A stretch of 37,629 bases of DNA from Kiritimatiellia bacterium (GTDB lineage: Bacteria > Verrucomicrobiota > Kiritimatiellia > RFP12 > UBA1067). Made by a program: the position numbers and the translations under genes. Of this stretch, positions 7,062 to 15,359 are shown piece by piece; position 1 is the first letter of the stretch, and every line of letters starts with the position of its first letter. The notes beneath the pieces are model-generated. The model saw only the letters and a list, made by a program, of their open reading frames with translations, was not told the DNA's origin and did no database searches. Where the stretch lies: assembly GCA_017525225.1 (NCBI GenBank), contig JAFXTB010000157.1:1-37629 (forward strand). Reading direction: 5' to 3'.

Positions 7062-8138
7062 CTATGCACCGAAACACATTATCTGCTTCTCGAAACCGAA
7101 CGTCATCGCGATGAGCGCGGAGCGTATCCACATGCCGTTGCGCATCTGCCGCCAGTACATCGCGCGCGGATCGTGGTCGCAGCATGTTGCGATCTCGTCG
7201 CGCCGCGGAAGCGGATGCATGATGACGCCGTCCTTTGGCAGCAGTTTCAGCTCCTCCGCGCCGAACTTGAAGTGCGAGGTGTCGATGCGCGCCGATTCGC
7301 CCTTGGACTGGTCCCATTCGTCCTGTATGCGCGTCATATACACAGCGTCGGAGAGCGACACCGCCTCGCGCAGGTTGCCGGAAAGCGCATAGGATACACC
7401 CTTCGCCTTCAGTATCGCAAGAACGTCATCGGGCACCTGCAGTTCGTCCGGGGCCACGAATATCTGCCGGATGTTGTCGAAGTTGGTGAGCAGGTACGAG
7501 AGCGACCGCACCGTGCGGCCGCGCAGCAGGTCGCCGCAGAACGTCACCGTGCGGTTGCAAAGCCCGCCCTTCTCCTCGAACGAGCGCAGAAGCGTGTAGA
7601 TGTCCAGCAGGGCCTGCGTAGGGTGCTGGTCCTTGCCGGACCCGGCGTTGAGGATGGGTATCGGTCGCGAAGAGTTGGAAAGCTCCCATGCCATCTGCTC
7701 GGCGAGCCCCTTCTCGGGCGTACGCATGATAATCATGTCGAAGTAGCTGGAGAAGGTGCGGATGGAATCCTCGCGCGACTCGCCCTTGAATTCAGACGAT
7801 GTCGACGAATCGCGCACACTCCCCGTGGTGAGGCCAAGTATCTGGCACGCCGCGAGATGCGAGAGGAAGGTACGCGAGCTTGGCTGCGAGAAGTAGAGCA
7901 TGGCGCGCTTGTGCGGTAGCAGCGACTTCAGGTAGAGCGCGCCCTCCTTGGATTTCGCCATGAATCGGATGCGGTTCGCAAGCGCGGCCAGGCGCTCCAG
8001 GAGCCCCCTGTCGAACTGCTGCGCGAAAAGCGTGTGGTAGGGCGTGTCCGGAATGTTGTAGTTCTCCAGATACGGCTTTTTCTCCTCAAGCGGCAGCCGT
8101 TCGTAGTCCTCCCACGCAATCTCAGTCAACCTTGCCAT
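7062..8138 (-). CDS. pyrB: Aspartate carbamoyltransferase catalytic chain
   Basis: 358 aa, longer than the usual 305-310, mostly through an N-terminal extension of about 50 residues. Carbamoyl-phosphate loop FSQPSSRTF (SSRT at 87-90; usually STRT), K118 in the FKGES loop, H172 in QHPTQALLDIYT, the GRTV-SL aspartate-binding motif, VYMTRIQ and HPLPRRDEI. The TLLD/GRTVxSL pattern favours aspartate over ornithine as substrate. It catalyses the first committed step of pyrimidine synthesis. No pyrI subunit is next to it. AAGGAG precedes the ATG by about 8 nt. A 146-bp gap with REP-like palindromes separates it from the upstream DUF1080 gene. Confidence 0.9.
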   Translation of the reverse strand: MARLTEIAWEDYERLPLEEKKPYLENYNIPDTPYHTLFAQQFDRGLLERLAALANRIRFMAKSKEGALYLKSLLPHKRAMLYFSQPSSRTFLSHLAACQILGLTTGSVRDSSTSSEFKGESREDSIRTFSSYFDMIIMRTPEKGLAEQMAWELSNSSRPIPILNAGSGKDQHPTQALLDIYTLLRSFEEKGGLCNRTVTFCGDLLRGRTVRSLSYLLTNFDNIRQIFVAPDELQVPDDVLAILKAKGVSYALSGNLREAVSLSDAVYMTRIQDEWDQSKGESARIDTSHFKFGAEELKLLPKDGVIMHPLPRRDEIATCCDHDPRAMYWRQMRNGMWIRSALIAMTFGFEKQIMCFGA

Positions 8139-8218
8139 CTTGGCATCTCCTTTGTAAGTTTACTTCGCTGTCGAAAATCGCCTCTCGCTTCCCGTACTTC
8201 CACGTCACCTTGGCGGAC

Positions 8219-8265
8219 GGCGGTCGCGCGAGGCGACCGCCCTACCGGCGCAGCAATGGCGCCGG
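8219..8265. repeat. Two adjacent palindromes, REP/BIME-like
   Basis: First palindrome: GGCGGTCGC (8219-8227) and GCGACCGCC (8233-8241), 9-bp perfect stem, 5-nt loop. Second: CCGGCGC (8245-8251) and GCGCCGG (8259-8265), 7-bp stem, 7-nt loop, only 3 bp from the first. Neither is followed by a T run on either strand, so they do not look like intrinsic terminators. They lie between the DUF1080 stop and the pyrB leader. Confidence 0.6.
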
Positions 8266-8284
8266 CATGATGCGCCCGGCTGGC

Positions 8285-9448
8285 CTATTTCCAGCCGTTG
8301 GCGGCGCAGATGGCGTTGAGCGCAGCGGCAAGCGTGCAGGTGGGTGGCAGGACGCCCCCCTGCTGCAGCGTGTCCACCATGCGCTTCATGTCGATGATCT
8401 CCGACTTGCGCGCCTTCTGCGCGGCGCCGTCCAGACCCTTCAGGAAATCGCGATAGGCGTAGGCATGGCGGAGCATCTCCTCCTTGTATACGCCCTCCTT
8501 CGCATACGACACCACCTCGAGAAGCGCCGCGAGTGTCGGCGCGTCCATCTTCGAGACGTCGATCTTCGCATAGAGCCGGGCGGCCGTCTGGCGGCGAAGC
8601 GCCATCACGTCCGCTTCGTTCGCCGCCGGGCCGCCATGCGTGGTGTTGGTGTAGCGCGAGGGGATCTCGCGCAACCACACGTTGCGGAACCTGACGGGAT
8701 TTCCGTGATCCTGGAACTCCAGCGGCAGGCGAGTCGCATGCGGCGCGAGCGGACGCCTCTTGCGGTGCGTCGTGAGACCCTCCATCTCCCAGTGGTCCTG
8801 TGTCAGGACGCCATTGTGGAACACCGTCACCGAGCCCGGATGCACGAGCTGTTCCCCTTTCCAGATCGGCTGGTGGAAGACGATGTCGTACGTCTGCCAC
8901 TCGCCCGGCGCGCGCGAGGCGTTGACGAGCGGCGGATTCTCCGCATACACGGCGGATGCCTGGCCGTCGGCATAATTCGGATTGGGATTCGGATCCTTGG
9001 AGGGATCGGTCTCGTACGAATCGAGAACCTGTATCTCGTAGCTGCCCATAAGGAACACGCCAGAATTGCCGCGTCCCTGGCCTACGCCCTCCACCTTCAC
9101 AGGGCTAGCCCATTCCACATGCAGCTGGCAGTCGCCGAAAGAGTCCTTCGTCTGGATGTAGCCCGCGCCCTTGACGGACTCCATTGCGCCGTCAACGACG
9201 CGCCAGTCGGTCTTGTGGTCTACCTTCTTGTGGCGCCAGTTCCTGCGGAAGCTCTCCTCCGTGCCGTCGAAGAGCACCACGGCGTCGCTAGGCGGACGCC
9301 CCGGCTCCGCCGAAACCTTCACAGGGTTGGGACGGTTCCTGTCGTGCACGGCCCATGCGTGGCGCGCGTCGGGCACGTCGCCATATACCCCAGCCATCAC
9401 CGATTCGGCCGCCAGGAGCGCGCCTGCGGCAATCAACAGCTTCTTCAT
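8285..9448 (-). CDS. Secreted DUF1080 protein (3-keto-disaccharide hydrolase-like)
   Basis: 387 aa. Signal peptide MKKLLIAAGALLAAESVMA. The DUF1080 lectin-like fold is recognised from VVLFDGTEESFRRNW, WRVVDGAMESVKGAGYIQTKDSFGD and GNSGVFLMGSYEIQVLDSYE, ending with FQDHGNPVRFRNVWLREIP. About 110 C-terminal residues are helical and of unknown role. Family members bind or cleave (3-keto-)glycosides in the periplasm and are very abundant in Planctomycetota, Verrucomicrobiota and relatives. The start at 9448 gives a standard Met-Lys-Lys signal peptide with AAGGA 9 nt upstream; an in-frame ATG at 9457 is the alternative. It follows cstA by 46 bp in the same direction. Confidence 0.85.
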   Translation of the reverse strand: MKKLLIAAGALLAAESVMAGVYGDVPDARHAWAVHDRNRPNPVKVSAEPGRPPSDAVVLFDGTEESFRRNWRHKKVDHKTDWRVVDGAMESVKGAGYIQTKDSFGDCQLHVEWASPVKVEGVGQGRGNSGVFLMGSYEIQVLDSYETDPSKDPNPNPNYADGQASAVYAENPPLVNASRAPGEWQTYDIVFHQPIWKGEQLVHPGSVTVFHNGVLTQDHWEMEGLTTHRKRRPLAPHATRLPLEFQDHGNPVRFRNVWLREIPSRYTNTTHGGPAANEADVMALRRQTAARLYAKIDVSKMDAPTLAALLEVVSYAKEGVYKEEMLRHAYAYRDFLKGLDGAAQKARKSEIIDMKRMVDTLQQGGVLPPTCTLAAALNAICAANGWK

Positions 9449-9494
9449 TTCAATCATTCCTTTCCTTGATTTTTCCCAAAGATTCCGGCGGGGT

Positions 9495-11249
9495 CTACTT
9501 GGTGTTCCCCGCTATCGAACGCGCAATGCGGCTTTTAACGAGCTTGCGCATCTTGAGCGCGCCCAACGCCATCAGCACGACCGCCAGGCAGAAGAGCGTG
9601 ATGGAGCCGATGGCCGTAACGCCACCCGCCGCAAAGCCCTGCTTCATCCACTTGTCCAGGTTCTGCAGGAACAGCTGGAACACCGCCGTTCCCGAAGTCA
9701 CGACCATGAAGCACATGGGTAAGGCCGTGATCCAGAACTTGAGCTTGTTCTTGAAGAGCCAAAGCGTTGCCGTAAGCAGCGTGAGCGACGCAAGCATCTG
9801 GTTGGCGCTCGCGAACATCGTCCAGAGGTTGTTCGCCATCGACGGGTTCAACACGAGCAGATAGACGCCTATCGCAACCACGACGCCCGTAGCGAAGTAC
9901 ATGTTGCGGTTGAGACGGACGATGGCGGACGGCGGCTTCTCCGCAACGGCGGCTTCGGCCGGCTGGGCGGCAGAGGCGGTGGACCACAGCTCCTGCCATA
10001 CGAAGCGCGCAAGGCGCGTGCAGGCGTCGACGGACGTCATCAGGAACGCCGCCACGGCGAGCAGCATGAAGCTTTCGGAAGTCTTCTCCGGCAGCCCAAG
10101 CTTGCCGCAGAAGGACGCCAGCCCCTGCGCGAACAGGACGACCGGCTTGCCCTCCGACAGCCCGGCCACGAGATCCGCCTGCGTGTGCCATGCCACGGCG
10201 ATGAGCGCCAGCAGCGCCACAACGCCCTCAAGAAGCATGCACCCGTAGCCCACGGGGCGTATATGGCGCTCGTTGTCGAGCTGCTTGGACGTGGTGCCGG
10301 ACGCGACCAGCGCATGGAAGCCCGAGCATGCACCGCAGGCGACCGTCACGAACAGGAGCGGGAAGAGGTACATCGTACCCCCTCCACGCGCGGCCTTTAC
10401 CGTGAACCCCGAGAAGGCATCGATGTTGATCGTGGGGCAGACCACGAACACGGCGGTGAGGCCGATGGCCAGCATCGCGTAGAGCAGGTAGCTGTTGAGA
10501 TAGTCGCGCGGCTGCAGCAGCAGCCATACGGGCAGCGTGGACGCCACGAAGCAGTACAGGAAGAGCACCCCCACCCAGATCATGCGGGCATTGGCCGCCG
10601 TGACGCCGAACAGCGCCGTGAGGTCGCACGGGAACACTACGCCGATCCACACGAGGAAGAACAGCAGCGGCACGAACACGAAGCTAGCCACGAACACGCT
10701 CCAGCGGAAACGATAGACGCATATTCCGAATAGCGCCGCCTCGAATATGCCGAGCAGCGACGATGTGGCCACTTCTGGGTTGGAGACGAACGCATCCGCC
10801 ACCTGCCCCGTGAACACCGACAGCACCAGCACCAGCGCAGAGAAGCTGAACATCAGGAAGATCATCTTGCCTGGCCGGCCTAGTACGTCCTCGATGACGG
10901 TTCCGATAGACTTGCCCTGGTGGCGCACCGAGAGGAAGAGCGTGACCATGTCGTGCATGGAGCCTATGAACATGCATCCCAGCACGATCCAGAGCGCCAC
11001 CGACACCCAGCCGAACTGCGCGGCAAGCACTGGACCGATGATTGGCCCTGCGCCCGCGATGGCGGCGAAGTGGTGCCCGTAGAGCACCATCGGATGCGCG
11101 GGCACGTAGTCCACCCCGTCGCCCATCGTATGGGCCGGCGTGGGCCGCTCGGGATCTACGCCTATGGCCTTGGCGATGAAGCGCGAATACAGCAGGTATG
11201 CGAGCGTGAAGCAGGCCACGCCAGCCAGCAGTAGAATTGCACCGTTCAT
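9495..11249 (-). CDS. cstA: CstA/BtsT-type pyruvate or peptide transporter
   Basis: 584 aa, a polytopic membrane protein with some 15 or more hydrophobic spans. Diagnostic CstA sequence is present near the N-terminus: PAHTMGDGVDYVPAHPMVL, then HHFAAIAGAGPIIGPVLAAQFGW and GSMHDMVTLFLSVRHQGKSI. CstA/BtsT proteins take up pyruvate and possibly peptides during carbon limitation. The length is between the short BtsT-like forms and the roughly 700-aa E. coli proteins. GGAGGAAG precedes the ATG. It lies 42 bp after the aldose epimerase gene on the same strand, so it is probably in the SIS-galM-cstA-DUF1080 unit. Confidence 0.92.
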   Translation of the reverse strand: MNGAILLLAGVACFTLAYLLYSRFIAKAIGVDPERPTPAHTMGDGVDYVPAHPMVLYGHHFAAIAGAGPIIGPVLAAQFGWVSVALWIVLGCMFIGSMHDMVTLFLSVRHQGKSIGTVIEDVLGRPGKMIFLMFSFSALVLVLSVFTGQVADAFVSNPEVATSSLLGIFEAALFGICVYRFRWSVFVASFVFVPLLFFLVWIGVVFPCDLTALFGVTAANARMIWVGVLFLYCFVASTLPVWLLLQPRDYLNSYLLYAMLAIGLTAVFVVCPTINIDAFSGFTVKAARGGGTMYLFPLLFVTVACGACSGFHALVASGTTSKQLDNERHIRPVGYGCMLLEGVVALLALIAVAWHTQADLVAGLSEGKPVVLFAQGLASFCGKLGLPEKTSESFMLLAVAAFLMTSVDACTRLARFVWQELWSTASAAQPAEAAVAEKPPSAIVRLNRNMYFATGVVVAIGVYLLVLNPSMANNLWTMFASANQMLASLTLLTATLWLFKNKLKFWITALPMCFMVVTSGTAVFQLFLQNLDKWMKQGFAAGGVTAIGSITLFCLAVVLMALGALKMRKLVKSRIARSIAGNTK

Positions 11250-11291
11250 TTACTTCCTCCCTTTTTGAGGCGTTCGTGCGGATCGGGCGCG

Positions 11292-12347
11292 TCAGACGGT
11301 CTTGAACCTGAATTCCGTCGTGGAGTACAGCACCTGTCCCGGATGGAGTATCGTGTTCGGGAACATGGGCTTGTTGGGCGAATCGGGGAAGTGCTGCGTT
11401 TCCAGCGCGATACCGGAATTGCGAACGGGCAGGTAGTAGCCATCGTATATCTGCAGGCCGGGCTCGGTGGTCCATACCTCCAGCTGCCTGCCGGTGGCCG
11501 GCGAGGTGAGGATGGCCGCTAGAGACAGCTCGTCGCCGGCATCGCGCCGCAGCGCCCAGTTGATGTCGTAGCCCATGCCGTACTTCAACTCGGCGCAGTC
11601 GTCGCCATGATGCTCGCCCACGGCATGCGTGGTGCGGAAGTCGAACGGGGTCCCGGCGACATCGCGAAGTTCGCCAGTCGGGATCATGTCGGGCCCGTAC
11701 GGTGTGAACTGGTCGGCGTTGACATACAGGAGGTGGCCCATCACCGTGCTTCCGGCATCGATGCCGTCAAGGTTCCAGTAGGCATGGTCCGTGAAGGAAA
11801 GCGGCGTCGCCCGGTCCGTCTCGGCGCGCCAGCCGACATGCCATGCGTTGCGGTTGTCGAGAATCAGCGTGGCGCGGACGGTCACGTTCCCGGGGTATCC
11901 GCCTTCGCCGTCGGGCGAATCGATCTCGAGCACGATGCCGACCATGTCGTCGGTATGTATCTCCTCCACGCAGCGCCACATCCTGAGCGAGAACCCCCGG
12001 AGCCCACCATGCAGGGCACAAGGGATGCCGTTGGGTTCGTTGTTCAGCTCAAGCACGTGCTCAACGCCGTCCAGCGTGAAACGTCCCTTGCCGATGCGGT
12101 TGCCATAGCGCCCGACAAGCGCGCCATAGTATGTGCCGCCATGCTCGCCCACGTATTCGTCAAGCGTCTCCCAGCCGAGGGTCACGTTGTCGAAGTGCCC
12201 CTCGCGGTCAGGCACGAGCGCCCTGACGAGACGTCCGCCGAAGTCGGTGATGTCCAGTTCCATCCCGTTGGCGTTGACGAGCCGCCAAAGATGCGCCTCC
12301 TCGCCTTCGAAACTTCCCCATGCGACCTTCTCGATTGAGTTCTTCAT
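11292..12347 (-). CDS. galM: Aldose 1-epimerase (mutarotase), cytoplasmic
   Basis: 351 aa, normal length, no signal peptide. Catalytic residues are all visible: H113 in ALHGGLRGF, H188 in FTDHAYWNL and base E316 in ALETQHFPDSPN. It interconverts alpha and beta anomers of galactose or glucose ahead of the kinase step. GGAAAG lies upstream of the ATG. The gene starts 54 bp after the SIS-domain gene. A second, secreted mutarotase is encoded at 32186-33538. Confidence 0.93.
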   Translation of the reverse strand: MKNSIEKVAWGSFEGEEAHLWRLVNANGMELDITDFGGRLVRALVPDREGHFDNVTLGWETLDEYVGEHGGTYYGALVGRYGNRIGKGRFTLDGVEHVLELNNEPNGIPCALHGGLRGFSLRMWRCVEEIHTDDMVGIVLEIDSPDGEGGYPGNVTVRATLILDNRNAWHVGWRAETDRATPLSFTDHAYWNLDGIDAGSTVMGHLLYVNADQFTPYGPDMIPTGELRDVAGTPFDFRTTHAVGEHHGDDCAELKYGMGYDINWALRRDAGDELSLAAILTSPATGRQLEVWTTEPGLQIYDGYYLPVRNSGIALETQHFPDSPNKPMFPNTILHPGQVLYSTTEFRFKTV

Positions 12348-12401
12348 TTCATCTTTCCTTTCACGTTAGACATTGTTGGCAAGACTGCCTGCGGAAGCGG
12401 T

Positions 12402-13040
12402 CTAGAACAGCTCCTCCTCCAGCATGGCGCAAAGCGCGTGGTACACTGGAACATGCAGCTCCTGCACGAGATACGTCTCGGCGGCCGGCACCCGTATGGC
12501 CGCATCCGCAGTGGCAGCGAGCCGCCCGCCCTGTTCGCCAGTCAGGGCGACGACGTTCACGCCGAGCTCGTGCGCCAGCGTGGCGGCCAGCACGCAGTCG
12601 CGCGCGTTGCCAGATGTGGACAGCGCGATCAGCGAGTCGCCATCGCGTGCAAGGCCCAGCAGCTGCTGCGCGAAGCCCAGCTCCCAGGCGATGTCGTTCG
12701 CCACGGCCGTGAGGGCCGCCGTCTGCGAGCATAGCGAGATGGCGGGCAGCGACCCTTCCAGACGTTCGGCCAGCAGCATGCCGTCGTCGTCGCCCTCCAG
12801 GAGATGCAGCTTCAGGTCCGGCGGTATGTCGCGTTCGCGGCGGAAGTTCTTGAGAAGTTCACCTGCAATATGGTCGGCATCCGCCGCGCTTCCACCGTTG
12901 CCGCAGGTGAACACGCTCCCGCCTCCCTGGTAGGTGCCGAGAACAAGTTCAAACGCCTGAAGAATGTCTTCACGGCAGCATTCAAGCGCCGGATGTCGGC
13001 GCATGAGACCGTCCAGTATCTCGGAGGTGGAAACTTTCAT
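12402..13040 (-). CDS. SIS-domain sugar isomerase, GmhA/DiaA-like
   Basis: 212 aa. The phosphosugar-binding motif CGNGGSAADADHIAGELLKNF starts near residue 47 and LSTSGNARD gives the second loop; the C-terminus QELHVPVYHALCAML fits GmhA and DiaA. GmhA isomerises sedoheptulose 7-phosphate to a manno-heptose 7-phosphate for LPS core; DiaA binds DnaA. The metal-ligand pattern of GmhA is only partly clear, so I keep the call at family level. The ATG lies 7 nt after a perfect -10 and has no Shine-Dalgarno, so the mRNA is predicted leaderless; an in-frame GTG at 13046 is the alternative. It heads a possible operon with galM, cstA and DUF1080. Confidence 0.82.
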   Translation of the reverse strand: MKVSTSEILDGLMRRHPALECCREDILQAFELVLGTYQGGGSVFTCGNGGSAADADHIAGELLKNFRRERDIPPDLKLHLLEGDDDGMLLAERLEGSLPAISLCSQTAALTAVANDIAWELGFAQQLLGLARDGDSLIALSTSGNARDCVLAATLAHELGVNVVALTGEQGGRLAATADAAIRVPAAETYLVQELHVPVYHALCAMLEEELF

Positions 13041-13047
13041 GGACACT

Positions 13048-13060
13048 ATTATACCATAAA
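13048..13060 (-). promoter_or_regulatory. Extended -10 promoter of the SIS gene (leaderless)
   Basis: The minus strand reads TTTATGGTATAAT: perfect TGn-TATAAT extended -10 with the hexamer at 13053-13048. The start codon begins 8 nt past the -10, where transcription should start. It is the exact inverted copy of the ruvB element at 13082-13094. Confidence 0.75.
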
Positions 13061-13081
13061 CCGAACACCCAAGTGGCGGAA

Positions 13082-13094
13082 TTTATGGTATAAT
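13082..13094 (+). promoter_or_regulatory. Extended -10 promoter of ruvB (near-leaderless)
   Basis: TTTATGGTATAAT, identical to the divergent element at 13048-13060, with 21 bp between the two copies. Predicted transcription start is about 13101, leaving roughly 5 nt before the ATG at 13106 and no ribosome-binding site. Confidence 0.75.
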
Positions 13095-13105
13095 TGTCGC
13101 CGCAG

Positions 13106-14125
13106 ATGAAGACAGAACGGCAATCCGAAGAACTGAACCGGCGCAATGCCGCGTTCGACAACAAGCTCCGTCCCGTGCAGTTCGGGGAATTCGTGGGCCA
13201 GCAGAAGATCCGCGACAGGCTCGAACTCGCCGTCAAGGCGGCGAAGGAGCGTGGGGAATCCCTGGACCACGTGCTGTTCTCCGGGCCGCCCGGACTCGGC
13301 AAGACCACCCTTTCCTACATACTTGGCGACGCGATGGGCGTGCATGTCAAGACCACGTCGGGCCCGGTGCTGACCAAGCCAGGCGACCTCGCAGGCCTTC
13401 TCACGTCGCTGGAGCCGGGCGACATCGTGTTCATCGACGAGATCCACCGCATGGCGAAGACGGTGGAGGAATACCTCTATTCCGCGATGGAGGATTTCGC
13501 GATCGACATCATGATCGACCAGGGGCCGAACGCGCGCAGCGTGCGCCTGGAGCTGCCTCGCTTCACGCTCGTGGGCGCCACCACCCGCATCGGTCTCATC
13601 GCCGCCCCCCTGAGGGCGCGCTTCGGGCTTGTAAACAGGCTCGACTACTACTTCCCTGCGGAGCTTGCAGAGATTGTCACGCGCTCGGCCGCGAAGCTGG
13701 GCGTGGACGTGGAGCCGGACGGCGCGCTCGAGATCGCCACGCGCGCGCGCGGCACGCCGCGCATCGCGAACAACCTGCTGAGACGGGTGCGCGACTACGC
13801 GCAGGTGAAGGCAGGAAACCTCATCACGAAGCAGGTGGCGGTGGACGCCCTGGCGCTCCTGGAGATCGATCCCAACGGCCTGGACGAGATGGACATCAAG
13901 ATCCTCGAGACCATCTGCGGCAAGTTCGGCGGCGGTCCGGTGGGGCTTTCCACCATCGCCGTCTCCGTCGGCGAGGAGTCCGACACGATCGAGGAGGCCT
14001 ACGAGCCGTTCCTGATCATGGAAGGCTACCTGGAGCGCACTCCGAAGGGGCGCGTAGCCACCTCGCTCGCATGGAACCGGCTCGGTCTCAAGCCGGTCGG
14101 CGGCGTGCAGCCTTCGCTGTTCTAG
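13106..14125 (+). CDS. ruvB: Holliday junction branch-migration ATPase RuvB
   Basis: 339 aa, full length. Walker A GPPGLGKT (60-67), Walker B FIDEIH (about 109-114), sensor [18 protein letters not shown], and the C-terminal winged helix ending in [14 protein letters not shown]. RuvB hexamers drive branch migration with RuvA, followed by RuvC cleavage; neither ruvA nor ruvC is adjacent. I choose the ATG at 13106; a TTG at 13094 is in frame but overlaps the -10. No Shine-Dalgarno precedes the ATG. The gene is convergent with the sialidase gene, 21 bp away. Confidence 0.97.
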   Translation: MKTERQSEELNRRNAAFDNKLRPVQFGEFVGQQKIRDRLELAVKAAKERGESLDHVLFSGPPGLGKTTLSYILGDAMGVHVKTTSGPVLTKPGDLAGLLTSLEPGDIVFIDEIHRMAKTVEEYLYSAMEDFAIDIMIDQGPNARSVRLELPRFTLVGATTRIGLIAAPLRARFGLVNRLDYYFPAELAEIVTRSAAKLGVDVEPDGALEIATRARGTPRIANNLLRRVRDYAQVKAGNLITKQVAVDALALLEIDPNGLDEMDIKILETICGKFGGGPVGLSTIAVSVGEESDTIEEAYEPFLIMEGYLERTPKGRVATSLAWNRLGLKPVGGVQPSLF

Positions 14126-14146
14126 CGCCGCCTGCCTTCATCGCCA

Positions 14147-15355
14147 TCATCGCGTGACGCGCCAGCGCGTCGCCATCAGGCACGGCATGCCCTTGGGCAC
14201 CATCGGCTGGTAGTATACGGTGAGTATGTCGCCGTTGGGGAGCACGGTTGAAGCGGGATATCCAAGGTCGCCGTCGGTATGCGGGGCGAGGCTGATCTCG
14301 TTGGCGACGTCCCAAGTCCTGCCGCCATCGTCCGAGATGCATGCGAACTCGCCACAACCCGGATCCTTCCGGCGGCGACCGTATACGCACACTACCTTTC
14401 CGTCCTTGAGCTGGATGAGATGCGGCGGCAGACCGAGAAGAGGCGTCTTGACCATCGGCGACCAGGTCTTGCCGCCATCCTTCGATTCGCACTGGCGCAT
14501 GCATCCGTCCTTGCCATGGTAGCGTACGAGACCTAGCAGGGTGCCGTCCGCCAGCTCCACGACATGCGGCTCATGGAACATGTGATGGATGGAGTTCTCG
14601 CCGTTTGTATCGGGGATGTCCGGGCACATGCATTTCCACGTGCGCCCGGCATCGAACGACTTCCATGTCGATACGATGGTGCGCCCTCTTTCGCCGGACC
14701 CCTGCACCGACCCTTCGAAGCTGCGGCCTAGCTGGAAGAGCGTGCCGTCCCTGAGCAGGATCGGGCCGTGGGGCGTCTGGCTGACATCCGCCATCTTCTC
14801 GGGCTTCGACCATGTGAGGCCGTTGTCGCGCGAGCTTACGCGCCAGTTGCCCAGGGTGTTCCTGCGGACCTCCTCTGAGATCTTCTCGTCATGCCGCTTC
14901 CACCAGTACCTGGGGTCTTCCGGCTTGTAGTCCACCTTGAAGTTCTTGTTGTATGTACGGTATGCGATCGAGGTGAAATAGGTCACCACGATCTCGCCGT
15001 CGGGCATCTGCACTATGCCCGCGTCGCGGTCGTCGATCGGACCGTTCGCAATCGTCACGGGCGCGCCCCACGTTTCGCCGCCATCCGTGGATCTTACATA
15101 CTGCACCTTGCCGAACGGGCACACGTGCCGGTCGCGGTCGCCCGAGAACACCGCCATCAGATCCCCGCTTTTCAGCAGGCATACGGAAGGCCAGCCGATG
15201 TAGCGGTTCGTCTCCACGCATATCGGGCGCACCCACAGTATCTCTGCCCTGGCCTGCACCTTCGGTGCGTCGTTGTAGAGCGCCGCCGAGGCGGACCCCG
15301 TCGCCGCAAAGGCGGCTGCCATCGCCGCCACGATCATCTTGTCGATACGGTTCAT
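14147..15355 (-). CDS. Secreted exo-alpha-sialidase-like BNR-repeat protein
   Basis: 402 aa. An N-terminal signal peptide covers about residues 1-25 (MIVAAMAAAFAATGSASA). Asp-box (S-x-D-x-G-x-T-W) motifs mark a six-bladed propeller: STDGGETW, SRDNGLTW, FDAGRTW, SKDGGKTW and SDDGGRTW. The GH33 FRIP arginine motif may be represented by ILWVRPICVETNRYIGWPSV, but the catalytic triad cannot be confirmed by eye. The likely role is cleaving terminal sialic acids or related sugars outside the cytoplasm. It starts 4 nt after the TIM-barrel gene, with AAGGAG and GAAGGA upstream, so it is the last gene of a four-gene operon from 20107. Confidence 0.85.
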   Translation of the reverse strand: MNRIDKMIVAAMAAAFAATGSASAALYNDAPKVQARAEILWVRPICVETNRYIGWPSVCLLKSGDLMAVFSGDRDRHVCPFGKVQYVRSTDGGETWGAPVTIANGPIDDRDAGIVQMPDGEIVVTYFTSIAYRTYNKNFKVDYKPEDPRYWWKRHDEKISEEVRRNTLGNWRVSSRDNGLTWSKPEKMADVSQTPHGPILLRDGTLFQLGRSFEGSVQGSGERGRTIVSTWKSFDAGRTWKCMCPDIPDTNGENSIHHMFHEPHVVELADGTLLGLVRYHGKDGCMRQCESKDGGKTWSPMVKTPLLGLPPHLIQLKDGKVVCVYGRRRKDPGCGEFACISDDGGRTWDVANEISLAPHTDGDLGYPASTVLPNGDILTVYYQPMVPKGMPCLMATRWRVTR

Positions 15356-15359
15356 TCCT

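Noticed and set aside
8132-9469. A 445-codon plus-strand frame opposite the DUF1080 gene
   Set aside because: Arg/His-rich translation without motifs, no ribosome site, and the minus-strand gene is well supported.
14126-14146. Terminators between ruvB and the sialidase gene (and likewise at 28089-28116 between rluD and plsY)
   Set aside because: The gaps are 21 and 28 bp and show no stable hairpin with a T run.
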